Position numbers and translations under genes: made by a program. The notes beneath the pieces are model-generated. The model worked only from the letters and a program-made list of their open reading frames with translations, was not told where the DNA came from and did not search any database. A stretch of DNA of 35,704 nt from Phycisphaerae bacterium (GTDB taxonomy: Bacteria > Planctomycetota > Phycisphaerae > Phycisphaerales > Phycisphaeraceae): NCBI GenBank assembly GCA_030426385.1, contig JAUHYI010000051.1, positions 1 through 35,704 of the forward strand, written 5' to 3'. Numbering within the stretch: the stretch's first letter is position 1; every line of letters begins with the position of its first letter. Shown here piece after piece: positions 18,704 through 26,947 of the stretch.

Positions 18704-19525
18704 ATGAGGTGTTTTGCGACGCATTCGTGTTGTTCCGTTTGTCAGCGTGGGATGGTGGGGGAGAGGAGGGAGGGGGTTGTAAAAAACGATGCGCAAAACA
18801 GTCAAATGAAAAACGCGCCGTTCGGTTTTACGCTGATTGAACTATTGGTTGTGATTTCGATTATTGCGATTTTGATTTCTATTTTATTGCCCGCGCTAGC
18901 CACGAGTCGGCGCGTATCGATTCGCATTAAATGTATGGCGCAAATTCGCCAGCTCGGGCTGGGCCTGACGATGTATACCAACGACCACGATGACTATCTG
19001 CCAAGAAACATGTCTGCCGACCCGGTTGGGATACGAGTTTGGACCAACTCCCCCAGGCCGAGCCCGGTTGGGTTGGGCATCCTGTTTGACGGCAGTTATT
19101 TTTCCACTGGTGAGGTGCTTTACTGTCCTGCGGCGCGTCGTGAAATTTCCTACGTGAATCAGTTTGTACCCAAGTGGGGCATTGCTGAACTAAACGGAAC
19201 CTACAATGCTGCATGGTGGGGCAAGTACGATCCGGGGACGCCCGATGGCGTGCCTGCAGGTGGTCGGATTGCTGGCGCGCCGGTTGATCGGATAACGGAT
19301 ATGAATGTGTTGGTCAGTGATGTTTTTACCTATCAGTTTTGGCGGACGCACTACCTCGAATTTAATGATGATGGTTTCAATGTGTTGTATAGTGATGGCC
19401 ATGCGCGATGGATCAAAGACGACGATCGATTGATTTATGACGGGGCAGAAACGGCAGCCTGGCCGTTCGGGTCAATGGGTAGTCCCAATGTGATCAGGAC
19501 GTGGGAACGATTTAATGAAGAATGA
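18704..19525 (+). CDS. type II secretion pseudopilin-like protein
   Basis: 273 residues. The class III prepilin signal GFTLIELLVVISIIAILISI contains the Gly/Phe cleavage site, Glu at +5 and a hydrophobic helix. The C-terminus has N-V-L-Y-SDGHARW, the DG motif typical of planctomycete pseudopilin-like proteins (H-X9-DG group), here with a wider His-DG spacing. The start at 18704 has AGGA eight bases upstream, giving an unusually long leader of about 43 residues before the cleavage site. An ATG at 18806 would give a short leader (MKNAPFG) but lacks a ribosome-binding site. The gene begins right behind the glycosidase-like gene, so co-transcription is likely. It may form part of an export or surface pseudopilus for the neighbouring secreted enzymes. 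Confidence 0.82.
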   Translation: MRCFATHSCCSVCQRGMVGERREGVVKNDAQNSQMKNAPFGFTLIELLVVISIIAILISILLPALATSRRVSIRIKCMAQIRQLGLGLTMYTNDHDDYLPRNMSADPVGIRVWTNSPRPSPVGLGILFDGSYFSTGEVLYCPAARREISYVNQFVPKWGIAELNGTYNAAWWGKYDPGTPDGVPAGGRIAGAPVDRITDMNVLVSDVFTYQFWRTHYLEFNDDGFNVLYSDGHARWIKDDDRLIYDGAETAAWPFGSMGSPNVIRTWERFNEE

Positions 19526-19894
19526 ATGCCTATCGCTCTATTGAATGAGTCTGCCGTTTTGCTGGCTATTGAATTTCGGTGAGTGTGGCATGAATTGAAT
19601 GACTTCATGTAGAAAAATAGATTGAGCGTTTCCCTTCACAGCAGTAAACACTTCTTTCTCTAGCCTTAAGCCAACATTTTTGAACCTCGCTGGACACATG
19701 CGCAGAGCTATTTTAAGCGGGCATCGCCGGCGAAAATCTGGGCTCGTATAGGGCTCGTCGGTGCGCCCCGATATTCGTCATTTTCCATATTTTGCCGCGC
19801 TGGCGCAAAAGTACATGTCGCTAATTTCAGTCACATGTGCAATTGCAGGTTATTCTAGGAGTGTCTCATAACCCGATGTGGGCTACTGCGGCGA
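19526..19894. other. intergenic region between convergent pseudopilin genes
   Basis: No gene, RNA or clear intrinsic terminator was recognised in these 369 bases, although both flanking genes end here. The G/C-rich stretch around 19720-19770 could fold but has no U tract. Confidence 0.5.
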
Positions 19895-20683
19895 TCACCA
19901 CATGTAGTCTTCTGCAATGCGCGGCGTACTCGTCGGGGAAACAGCCACACCCGCCCCCACGAGAACCACATATAGATCATCGTCGTTGTGCCCCCAGGCA
20001 GCATGCCCATCGACATAGCCGATGTTCATCCCTGCATTGGGTCCCCTTTCATGCACAAATCGCGTGTCGCCCGAGGCTGTCTGCAGAACCAAAGTACTGT
20101 CAGCAATCAAGAGTTTGCGAGCAGGTTCCTCGATATGCCTGCGTCCCCACCGCCATGCTGGTGGATGTCCACATAATCCCGCCACGTTCCAGGGATAACT
20201 GGTGCCCCATGCTGGAAAGTGATTCACGCCGCGGTTTTCGCTAGGACACTCATACACCGCCATATCACGAATGTAAGGCGTTAGCCATCGATTGTCAGTA
20301 TTAACATCCCAAGTAGGATCGGAACCGTACCCTGCCTGACCGCCATAGTTCCACCAGGAGCGAGGCGAATTGGCCTCGTTCGGCGGCGGCATGGATGTCG
20401 TATCATCGGGGAACATCTCGCCAGGCGAATCGTCAAGATACATCTGCCACGCAATACCGATCTGCCTGATGTTCGACAGGCACACGATGCGCTTGGTGGA
20501 CTCTTTCGCATGACTTAAAACAGGAAGAAGAATTGCGAGCAACAAGGCAATGATGCTAATAACAACAAGCAATTCGATGAGCGTGAATCCACTACTGTCT
20601 CGATATTTTTTTTGTGACGCGCTCCCACATTCAGCATGACGACCATCAAAAGTAGAACTTGTGTTATTCGCATTCATATGCAT
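19895..20683 (-). CDS. type II secretion pseudopilin-like protein
   Basis: 262 residues from the ATG at 20683, which has AAGGAG ten bases upstream. A second ATG two codons later is possible. The leader is about 33 residues long, followed by SGFTLIELLVVISIIALLLA, a standard class III prepilin signal with the Glu. The body has the planctomycete pseudopilin layout: CLSNIRQIGIAWQMYLDD, WWNYGGQAGYGSD, CPSENRG, KLLIADST, then NIGYVDGHAAW near the C-terminus. It is a paralogue of the gene at 18704-19525 but points the opposite way. The role is inferred as a minor pseudopilin or a secreted substrate-binding pilin-like protein. The sequence gives no partner secretin or ATPase. Confidence 0.82.
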   Translation of the reverse strand: MHMNANNTSSTFDGRHAECGSASQKKYRDSSGFTLIELLVVISIIALLLAILLPVLSHAKESTKRIVCLSNIRQIGIAWQMYLDDSPGEMFPDDTTSMPPPNEANSPRSWWNYGGQAGYGSDPTWDVNTDNRWLTPYIRDMAVYECPSENRGVNHFPAWGTSYPWNVAGLCGHPPAWRWGRRHIEEPARKLLIADSTLVLQTASGDTRFVHERGPNAGMNIGYVDGHAAWGHNDDDLYVVLVGAGVAVSPTSTPRIAEDYMW

Positions 20684-20992
20684 GCGTATACATCTCCTTG
20701 GCCTGTGTGAACTCGATGGACTTAAACCGAATGAGCCATTGCGACACCCTGCATATGCAGGTAAAAACAGATGCAACCTTCGCCTCAAACGCGAGCAAGT
20801 ATCTAGCACCAGTTACTCGCAAACTTCTTCTACCAGCACGCCATCGCTGGCGAGTGGCGGGGCGTGCCGTGATGATGACTCAAAACCCATCCGGAAACGT
20901 CGGTCATTAATGCGTCCTGTCTAGCGGTTATTTTGGATGTTATTTTGTAGGTTATTTTGGGTGTTGTTTTGTTGAATTTTTTGTTACGAGAT
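20684..20992. other. intergenic region with three 12-bp tandem repeats
   Basis: No gene was supported. At 20926-20961 there are three imperfect 12-bp units on the plus strand (GGTTATTTTGGA, TGTTATTTTGTA, GGTTATTTTGGG), just behind the stop codon of the LamG/PEP-CTERM gene. The duplicated copy at the right edge of the window has only two units (35528-35551). An arm pair GCACGCC/GGCGTGC near 20840-20875 could fold but lacks a U tract. Confidence 0.6.
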
Positions 20993-21113
20993 TTATGGGC
21001 GTCGCCGTTTCAGCATCAGTGCGCCCAGTCCCATGATCGACATCGTTGCGGGCTCGGGAATGGTGTTGCCAAAAGTGCTCAGGGCCTGTGGTGTCAGTCG
21101 TATCTCGTCAAAT
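20901..21113 (-). repeat. direct repeat, left copy (3' end of LamG/PEP-CTERM gene and its downstream region)
   Basis: This segment is nearly identical to 35503-35704 in the same orientation. From 20988 to 21113 (126 bases) no difference was seen. In the flanking 3' region there are a few substitutions, a one-base length change and one extra 12-bp unit. Homology begins at CGGTCATTAATGCG. Confidence 0.92.
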
Positions 21114-21805
21114 GTGCCGCCAATGGTCTGGCCAATGATCAGCGGATTCGATGTTGTCCAGTATCCGCCCGCCCAACTGGTGTTGGCTGCCAGTTGGCCA
21201 TCGAGGTAATAGCGAATACTGGTCTGGTTGTTGCCCGCATCATACTCACGTACAAAGGCCAGGTGATGCCAGTCTGTATCAAGGCTGTAAGTATCACCGC
21301 CGTCGATCTGGCGCCAGTTCCCGCTGCCGTCGCGAACGCCGAATGTGACCTTGGCCGTCGCCGGCGCCGGGTCATGTGTGATCAGACCGCCTCGAGCAAA
21401 GAGGGTGCTGTCAGCGCCAAAAAAATTGCCGAGCTCACTGGTGTAGATGTAATCCCATTTGAAATAAAACTCCAGCGTGAAGCTGCCCGTATTCAGAACA
21501 TTGCCCATGTTCAATCGCTGGGTTGAGTTGCGTGTAAAGTGAAGCCCATTGTCCAGCACGCCGGTGGTCCATACAGGACTGTTTTCAAGCGACGCGTTAA
21601 TCGCACTTCTGCCTGAGCTGTTGTCGTCGTTTGCGGTTGTGCCGCTGGTTTGGTTGAGGTGATACAACGCCTTGGTGCTGACGGTGTCGGCGTATTCAGC
21701 CACACCGAGGAAATCAGCTTGTGCGACGCCTGCCAGATTGATGGCTAAGCCGATGACAAGCGTAAAGCTGGCCGCGATTGTTTTGAGTTTGATGAGTGTT
21801 TTCAT
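20993..21805 (-). CDS. LamG-domain PEP-CTERM surface protein
   Basis: 270 residues from the ATG at 21805, preceded by GGAGG eight bases upstream. The signal peptide is MKTLIKLKTIAASFTLVIGL, ending in GVAQA. Residues about 35-245 form a single LamG/concanavalin-like lectin domain: TKALYHLNQTSG, FTLEFYFKWDY, LDTDWHHLAFVREYD, IRYYLDGQL, GGTFDEIRLTP. The C-terminus carries the PEP-CTERM signal IPEPATMSIMGLGALMLKRR. It lies divergently to the LacI-type regulator and has its own strong promoter with an operator-like palindrome, so it should be tightly regulated. The likely role is binding a glycan at the cell surface. A second copy begins at the right edge of the window. Confidence 0.88.
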   Translation of the reverse strand: MKTLIKLKTIAASFTLVIGLAINLAGVAQADFLGVAEYADTVSTKALYHLNQTSGTTANDDNSSGRSAINASLENSPVWTTGVLDNGLHFTRNSTQRLNMGNVLNTGSFTLEFYFKWDYIYTSELGNFFGADSTLFARGGLITHDPAPATAKVTFGVRDGSGNWRQIDGGDTYSLDTDWHHLAFVREYDAGNNQTSIRYYLDGQLAANTSWAGGYWTTSNPLIIGQTIGGTFDEIRLTPQALSTFGNTIPEPATMSIMGLGALMLKRRRP

Positions 21806-21961
21806 TCTTCGAACCTCCAAAGAGAGATGACATTGAAAAATCAGGCCCGCTCGAGCCCAAGGCTTGACCCCCCACCCCCCACGCCCCCCCCACACACATG
21901 CCCCCGTTGCTCCAGTCACGCGAAGATCACACCGACGCGACCGAGACAAGGGGCGGTATTT

Positions 21962-21979
21962 ATTGTGTACGTACACAAT
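21962..21979. promoter_or_regulatory. perfect 18-bp palindrome, candidate operator
   Basis: ATTGTGTAC joined to GTACACAAT with a central CG step. It overlaps the -10 box and the expected start point of the minus-strand promoter at 21978-22006, the usual position for a repressor site. The central CG suits LacI-family regulators, and the gene of one starts about 270 bases away. The form also resembles AraR-type (GntR-like) sites such as ATTTGTACGTACAAAT. Confidence 0.7.
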
Positions 21980-22006
21980 TTTAACCCCCAATCCGATCAA
22001 TGTCAA
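21978..22006 (-). promoter_or_regulatory. sigma70-like promoter of the LamG/PEP-CTERM gene
   Basis: TTGACA (22006-22001), a 17-base spacer and TAAAAT (21983-21978), read on the minus strand. Transcription would start near 21971, inside the palindrome, leaving a leader of about 165 bases with C-rich runs at 21868-21891. Confidence 0.7.
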
Positions 22007-22051
22007 GACCTGAATCAGGAACCTGGATGAGAGAACGGAAAAATGTTGGAA

Positions 22052-22110
22052 GATATTCCGTAACCATAATAAATGCAGATATTAAGGTCGTGATATGGTT
22101 TGGGAATATC
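22052..22110. promoter_or_regulatory. long inverted repeat between divergent genes
   Basis: GATATTCCGTAACCATA (22052-22068) and TATGGTTTGGGAATATC (22094-22110) are complementary at 15 of 17 positions, separated by 25 bases. It lies between the two divergent promoters. It could be a pair of operator half-sites or a DNA/RNA hairpin. Confidence 0.5.
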
Positions 22111-22153
22111 GCCGTATTATGCATCTCTTTGCCTCCAGATATGTGCGTTTATC

Positions 22154-22182
22154 TTGACACTGCCATATCATTCGTGTAATTT
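22154..22182 (+). promoter_or_regulatory. sigma70-like promoter of the LacI-type regulator
   Basis: TTGACA (22154-22159), a 17-base spacer and TAATTT (22177-22182). The start point would be near 22189, about 60 bases before the regulator gene. Confidence 0.65.
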
Positions 22183-22251
22183 AATGCCGTACTTAAAAAG
22201 GATGTGTTATGATTACTAAAGTGTGAACATGACGAGCATGGCGGATTGAGG

Positions 22252-23349
22252 ATGGATGCGAATATGAGTGTGACCATAGTTTCAAACACAGCGGGTTTGA
22301 AAAGCCGGCCGTTAAAGGGTGGGGGTGGCAAGCTGGTCAAAAAGCCTACGCAGGTAGGTCAAGTCACTCAGCGACAACTGGCCGAGCTCGCCGGCGTGAG
22401 TATTAGTACGATTTACAACTGTCTTCACGCTCGACATCTCGTCAACAAAAAAACCCTCGACCATGTCGAATTGTTGATGGAGAGGTATGACTATCACCCT
22501 AATTCCATTGCTAAAGCAATGGTCAATGGTAGGACACAAGTGATCGGTGTCATCGTGCCTCGCTTTGACGTGGGCTATTTTGCGAAAATGGTTAGCGATG
22601 TCGAGCAACTGTTGGGTGTTAATGGCTACAGCTCGCTCATTTGCCAGCACCTTGATGATGTTGTGAAAGAGGATCGCGAAGTTCGGCTTATGCGAGAGAA
22701 GCGCGTGGATGGCGTTATCGTCAGGTCATGTGGCGCTCGAACTGATCCAAGTCTCTATCAGCGGCTGTCAGACGCAAACGTGCCGTTCGTATTAATGGGG
22801 CGTGGCCTTCCTGGGCTTGATGACTATCTTGTCACGATGGACAACTTTAAGGCAACAGCAGACCTCACAGAGTACTTGATCCAAAAAGGGCACAAACGCA
22901 TCGGCTACCTCGGCTGGGATATGAACAGCTCGCGGTATAAAGGCTATAGAGATACGCTGAAGAAACATGGTATTCATGCAGAAGAAAACATGTACATCCA
23001 GTGCGAAACAGAGTACTCAAGCGGCCAGAAAGAAGCCTACGAAATGATGCGCCGGCCCAAAGAGGAAACGCCGACCGCACTAATTGCGTTTAATAGCTGT
23101 ACTGCGGTTGCAGCTATAGAAGCTCTGTGGAATATGGGTTTGAAGGTACCAGAAGACGTCGCAGTAGCTACTGTGGGTGGTGATGAAGATCTTCGCCTGT
23201 CTCACGTACGCTTGACTGCGGTAATTATGCCTGTAGATCATATGGTGAGAGAAGCGGTGATGATGCTGTACGACCAATTGGATAATAAATACTGGAAACG
23301 CGGGCCGATCATATATCCAGGGGAATTTTATGCCGGCAACACTGCCTGA
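22252..23349 (+). CDS. LacI-family transcriptional regulator
   Basis: 365 residues from the ATG at 22252; an ATG at 22264 is also possible and has a better-spaced GGATGG. The LacI HTH (QRQLAELAGVSISTIYNCL) is at about residues 39-58, followed by the hinge helix HPNSIAKAMVNGRT. The recognition helix has STIYNCL where most members have TVSRVL. The sensor part follows the family: VIGVIVPRFDVGYFAKMVSD, RVDGVIVRSC, DYLVTMDNFKATADLTEYLI, KGHKRIGYLGW, TALIAFNSCTAVAAIEAL, and a C-terminal MPVDHMVREAVMML. The roughly 40-residue extension before the HTH is unusual, since LacI proteins normally begin at the HTH. It probably represses the divergent LamG/PEP-CTERM gene and the downstream glycan genes until a sugar is bound. 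Confidence 0.9.
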   Translation: MDANMSVTIVSNTAGLKSRPLKGGGGKLVKKPTQVGQVTQRQLAELAGVSISTIYNCLHARHLVNKKTLDHVELLMERYDYHPNSIAKAMVNGRTQVIGVIVPRFDVGYFAKMVSDVEQLLGVNGYSSLICQHLDDVVKEDREVRLMREKRVDGVIVRSCGARTDPSLYQRLSDANVPFVLMGRGLPGLDDYLVTMDNFKATADLTEYLIQKGHKRIGYLGWDMNSSRYKGYRDTLKKHGIHAEENMYIQCETEYSSGQKEAYEMMRRPKEETPTALIAFNSCTAVAAIEALWNMGLKVPEDVAVATVGGDEDLRLSHVRLTAVIMPVDHMVREAVMMLYDQLDNKYWKRGPIIYPGEFYAGNTA

Positions 23350-23837
23350 TGATGTTTCCAAGCAATAGCTAATACAAGCCGGGCTGCAAAATACTATGAA
23401 GGCCAAAGAAAGTATGCGTGGCCACCAATAAACACAGTATTAAAGGTAACTAAGGAAAGACAAATCCAGCTCGCTCCAACCATCATATTGTTCTTAAACA
23501 ATAGATTGTGTGGCATGCGGGCCTGGAGGCGGGATATCGTTTCGGGATAAATATATTGAGTGACGCAAGTTGCTCGCGTACTCCCTGCAAGTAACGGCGT
23601 GAAGCCATTCGCCAGGGAGGTGTCTATAGGTTTGCGCGCCTTGTGTGCTATCGATACTCGTGAGAGGTAGCTTGCGACAAGATGAGTGCTGCATCTGATG
23701 GCTTATATAGCTTGAAACCGAACTGATTCCATGCGCAAAAGTATGTTTCGAATATACACTCCGACGACACATGCAAACAGGTGTGTTTAAGCCCAAGCTT
23801 GTCATAAATTTTTGATTTTGTTCCTAAAGGAAAAATT
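23350..23837. other. intergenic region with a 7-4-7 inverted repeat
   Basis: No gene was supported in these 488 bases. TATTGTT (23486-23492) and AACAATA (23497-23503) are separated by CTTA. The ATTGT...ACAAT outline recalls the operator-like palindrome at 21962-21979, although the centres differ. It may be a site for the same regulator controlling the glycosidase gene at 23838. Confidence 0.4.
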
Positions 23838-26800
23838 ATGCGACCATTCAAGACGTATGTACTCACATGTTTTTTGATGCTATTGAGCATGGGGGTTCTA
23901 GTGGCAGCTCCGGTTAAAGGAAACAATATGACTGATCCTGATGCAGGCAAGAAGCCACAGTCGCCAGAAGGACCAGCGGTTCTATTCAATGAGCGTGAGT
24001 GGAAATTGCCGCGACCAGACTGCGTAGTCGACGATGGCAAAGGCTTGATCTTGCGCAAGGATATCGGGGCCGAACGCGTCACATCGAAGACGAAATATCA
24101 ATACGGCGTATTGGAAGTCGATGCTCGGTTTAATTCTTTTAAGAATGACAACTACTATTACATCGGTTTCATGAGTCGTGATCCCTGGGCAAAAAATGTT
24201 GTCTGGCTGACCAATGATGGCACGCGTAAGTTTTTCATCAAAACAGCAAAAGATGGCCAGCTCAACAATGCTCCGCCTGCAACGCCTGACTTGGAAGAAA
24301 ACAGATGGTACACGTTCCGTATTGAGTGGAAGCCCGGCGCGACAGACAGGCTTGAGCGGCGGCCTGATACAGTAGATTTCTATCTGGACGGGAAACTTGT
24401 GAGTTCGCTAGGGACTCTCGAGTCGATGCCATTGGACGCAGTTCCTGTCGTGTTTGATGCTGCTTCACAAAAGAAATCCGAAACTCAGATGGAAATACGT
24501 AACCTGAAAATCACACCAGGTGACGTTGTGAGCAAGGAAGCAACTCTATCCAAAGTCATTCCAATTCCGCCCGCTCCTAAAGTGCTGGCCAAGGAGATCG
24601 ATCAGACAGAACCATCTGTCGAAATTAATGGTGGCGATGCTTACCTGGAAAATGGTTTTCTGCGGTGTCACATTGATATGAAGTCGGGTCATATAACGAG
24701 CCTATTCAACAAATACACAGAAAGCGAAATGCTGCATAAAGAATCTCGTCTTTTTGTAATCAATGCGCAGGGCACAGATGTGCAAGGCGATAAATACCGA
24801 TTGATACGCTCTAAAAAAATAAAAGGAACAGACAACGAAGGTATTGAGATCGTCTGGCAGAACAAAGTCAATCAATTTCTAGTGAAATTAGAGTTGCTGA
24901 TTGATAGAAATTCTCCCTATATATCCATGTCGCTAAATGCCACCAACACTGGGAAAGAGCTTTTGACACTGGGGATAACAGCTCCGCTGATTGAACACAT
25001 ACGTATTGGCGATAAGGTGGAAGATGACTATCACTTTTTCCCAATGATGACGGGGTGGTCTGGAAAATTGCCCGTACGTATTCGGCAGACCTATGGGCAC
25101 CTCGCCTGGATGCAGCTTTTAAGCGTTTTTGATCCCGTTGTGGGTGGTGGTGTCTTCACCTATACACGTGATAAAGAAGGTGTGCCCAAGAATCTTATTG
25201 TCAATAAACGAAATCTCCCGAACGAAGACCCGGTTAAAAATTCTACGTCCGCGTATTCGGATGAAGATCCGGGCGACATATTTAGCAAGCTTCCTGGAAC
25301 AGCTATGGCGATCAGGCATTTTCGCTATGAACTCAAAGCGGACAAGTCATGTCAAATACCAGTGGCTGTCATTGGCGTGAGTCATGGTGACTGGCATGAT
25401 AGTTTTAATAGCTATAAAAAATGGGTGTCGTCATGGTTTAATAAGTCATATGAGATGCCGCAATGGTTTCGGGATAATTACAACTATATCTCGCGACATC
25501 CCCCGGTATTCATGAATGAGTCCGAAAATCGCTATGTGTATGCCGAAAAAATGGGACCCAATGAAATCGATGCCATGTCAGAGTGGGCGTTCTGGTGGGA
25601 CTACTCGGAAGAGTTTGCCAAAACGATCAGCTCGGAACACACGGTAACCAAGCATAATGATGGGGATTATGATTACAATGTTGCCAGGGGCGGTTTGCCT
25701 GCCCTGCGGGATGAGATCGGCCGTATTCATGAAAATGGTGGCCGAATTCAATTATATACGTTGCCTGTCGGTCTTTGGGAGGGAAGCCGTATTGGCAAGG
25801 CGCATGGTGCTCAATGGGGAAGAAAGAGCAGCAATGGTAACTATACGCATGAATGGGTTATGCCCGGTCGTGGGTATAATGCTTGTTTGTATGTTTCTGG
25901 TTGGCAGGATTTTTTCAGTGAACGTATGGCCACTGTGATTGAGGAATCCGGAGCGGACAGCTATCGCCTGGATGTGGCTGCAGCGCTTTTTCCTTGCTAC
26001 AACGAGGATCACGATCACTATGATGGAACGCCCCGATCTTCAACGTCGGCCAGTAAAATGGGTGAATTTCTACAGAAGTGCTCCGACTTGGCACGCAAAG
26101 CGAATCCAGATGCCACGGTCATGGCGGAGCATGCTGGCAGTGAATATATGTCCCAGTACATAGATGGATATTTAACACAACAATTCCGAGAGAACGTACC
26201 TTTCTTCGCGCAGTTCCGTGGTATGAATGCCTATAACCTGGTCTTTATGAGATTCTTATTGCCGGAGGTAAAGGTGATTGTTTTCGGGTTTGAGGAAGAA
26301 GATGGCGGCAAAAGAGCGTTCTTCAATGCAGTAGGGCAGGACAGAGGCGCGGCCAGTTCCAGCGCTATTCGATATATGACGCGTACACACAGAGTACTCA
26401 TTGAGAATGGCGACGCTGTTAATACACTGCACCCCGAGCCGCTTATACCCACATTGCAAGAAGGGCTTATGGCAAATGCGTTTCCCGGAGAGAGCAAACG
26501 TCTTTGGACGCTATATAACCCCAATGATGATGCTATTGAAGGTGATTTGCTGGAGGTTGAAACCCAACAATTGGTCCACTATGTGGAAGCACTTGAAGAC
26601 ACGCCATTGAAATTTAGGCATAGCGGTGACAAGACAATCATCTCGGGAAGCGTCGAACCCAAAGAAGTGATTAGTATTGTTGAGCTCCCCAAACGACTAA
26701 ACGCCGGTGTCATTGGAAACGAGCTAAAGGTCAAAATCAGTGATTATGAGGGTGACATGCGTCTTGAATATTATGTTGGGCCCGACGATCTTCATAAGAA

Positions 26801-26918
26801 GTTTGACGCAGATATTAAGAGTGGTATCGCTAGAGCAACTATTGAAAACCACGGCAAGGTGATCGTGAAGCTCTATCAAGGAAAGTACCTTCTGGATCAG
26901 GCGATTGTGCTTCGTTAA
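23838..26918 (+). CDS. secreted concanavalin-like domain plus DUF6259-like putative glycoside hydrolase
   Basis: 1026 residues; AAAGGA lies eight bases before the ATG. The signal peptide is MRPFKTYVLTCFLMLLSMGV, ending LVAAP. Residues about 45-235 resemble a GH16-type concanavalin fold used as a binding domain (KTKYQYGVLEVDARFNSF, RWYTFRIEWKPG, VDFYLDGKLVSS); the GH16 catalytic E-x-D-x-x-E motif was not seen. From about 265 the DUF6259-like part begins (YLENGFLRCHIDMKSGHITS), with the family motif GVSHGDWHDSFNSYKKW and a barrel-like region containing Asp712 (SYRLDVAAA) and Glu764 (VMAEHAGSEY). These align in spacing with Asp712/Glu763 of the paralogue at 15684. Likely an extracytoplasmic glycosidase; the linkage is unknown. 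It is the first gene of a run with the GH95-like enzyme. Confidence 0.8.
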   Translation: MRPFKTYVLTCFLMLLSMGVLVAAPVKGNNMTDPDAGKKPQSPEGPAVLFNEREWKLPRPDCVVDDGKGLILRKDIGAERVTSKTKYQYGVLEVDARFNSFKNDNYYYIGFMSRDPWAKNVVWLTNDGTRKFFIKTAKDGQLNNAPPATPDLEENRWYTFRIEWKPGATDRLERRPDTVDFYLDGKLVSSLGTLESMPLDAVPVVFDAASQKKSETQMEIRNLKITPGDVVSKEATLSKVIPIPPAPKVLAKEIDQTEPSVEINGGDAYLENGFLRCHIDMKSGHITSLFNKYTESEMLHKESRLFVINAQGTDVQGDKYRLIRSKKIKGTDNEGIEIVWQNKVNQFLVKLELLIDRNSPYISMSLNATNTGKELLTLGITAPLIEHIRIGDKVEDDYHFFPMMTGWSGKLPVRIRQTYGHLAWMQLLSVFDPVVGGGVFTYTRDKEGVPKNLIVNKRNLPNEDPVKNSTSAYSDEDPGDIFSKLPGTAMAIRHFRYELKADKSCQIPVAVIGVSHGDWHDSFNSYKKWVSSWFNKSYEMPQWFRDNYNYISRHPPVFMNESENRYVYAEKMGPNEIDAMSEWAFWWDYSEEFAKTISSEHTVTKHNDGDYDYNVARGGLPALRDEIGRIHENGGRIQLYTLPVGLWEGSRIGKAHGAQWGRKSSNGNYTHEWVMPGRGYNACLYVSGWQDFFSERMATVIEESGADSYRLDVAAALFPCYNEDHDHYDGTPRSSTSASKMGEFLQKCSDLARKANPDATVMAEHAGSEYMSQYIDGYLTQQFRENVPFFAQFRGMNAYNLVFMRFLLPEVKVIVFGFEEEDGGKRAFFNAVGQDRGAASSSAIRYMTRTHRVLIENGDAVNTLHPEPLIPTLQEGLMANAFPGESKRLWTLYNPNDDAIEGDLLEVETQQLVHYVEALEDTPLKFRHSGDKTIISGSVEPKEVISIVELPKRLNAGVIGNELKVKISDYEGDMRLEYYVGPDDLHKKFDADIKSGIARATIENHGKVIVKLYQGKYLLDQAIVLR

Positions 26919-26947
26919 TGTCTTGAAAATCATGTAAGGGATTTATA

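Noticed and set aside
20840-20875. GC-rich hairpin as terminator of the LamG/PEP-CTERM gene
   Set aside because: The loop is long and there is no U tract on the minus strand.
20659-20910. Plus-strand ORF of about 83 codons between the pseudopilin and LamG genes
   Set aside because: It lacks a ribosome-binding site, overlaps the start of the pseudopilin gene antisense and has no recognisable protein features.
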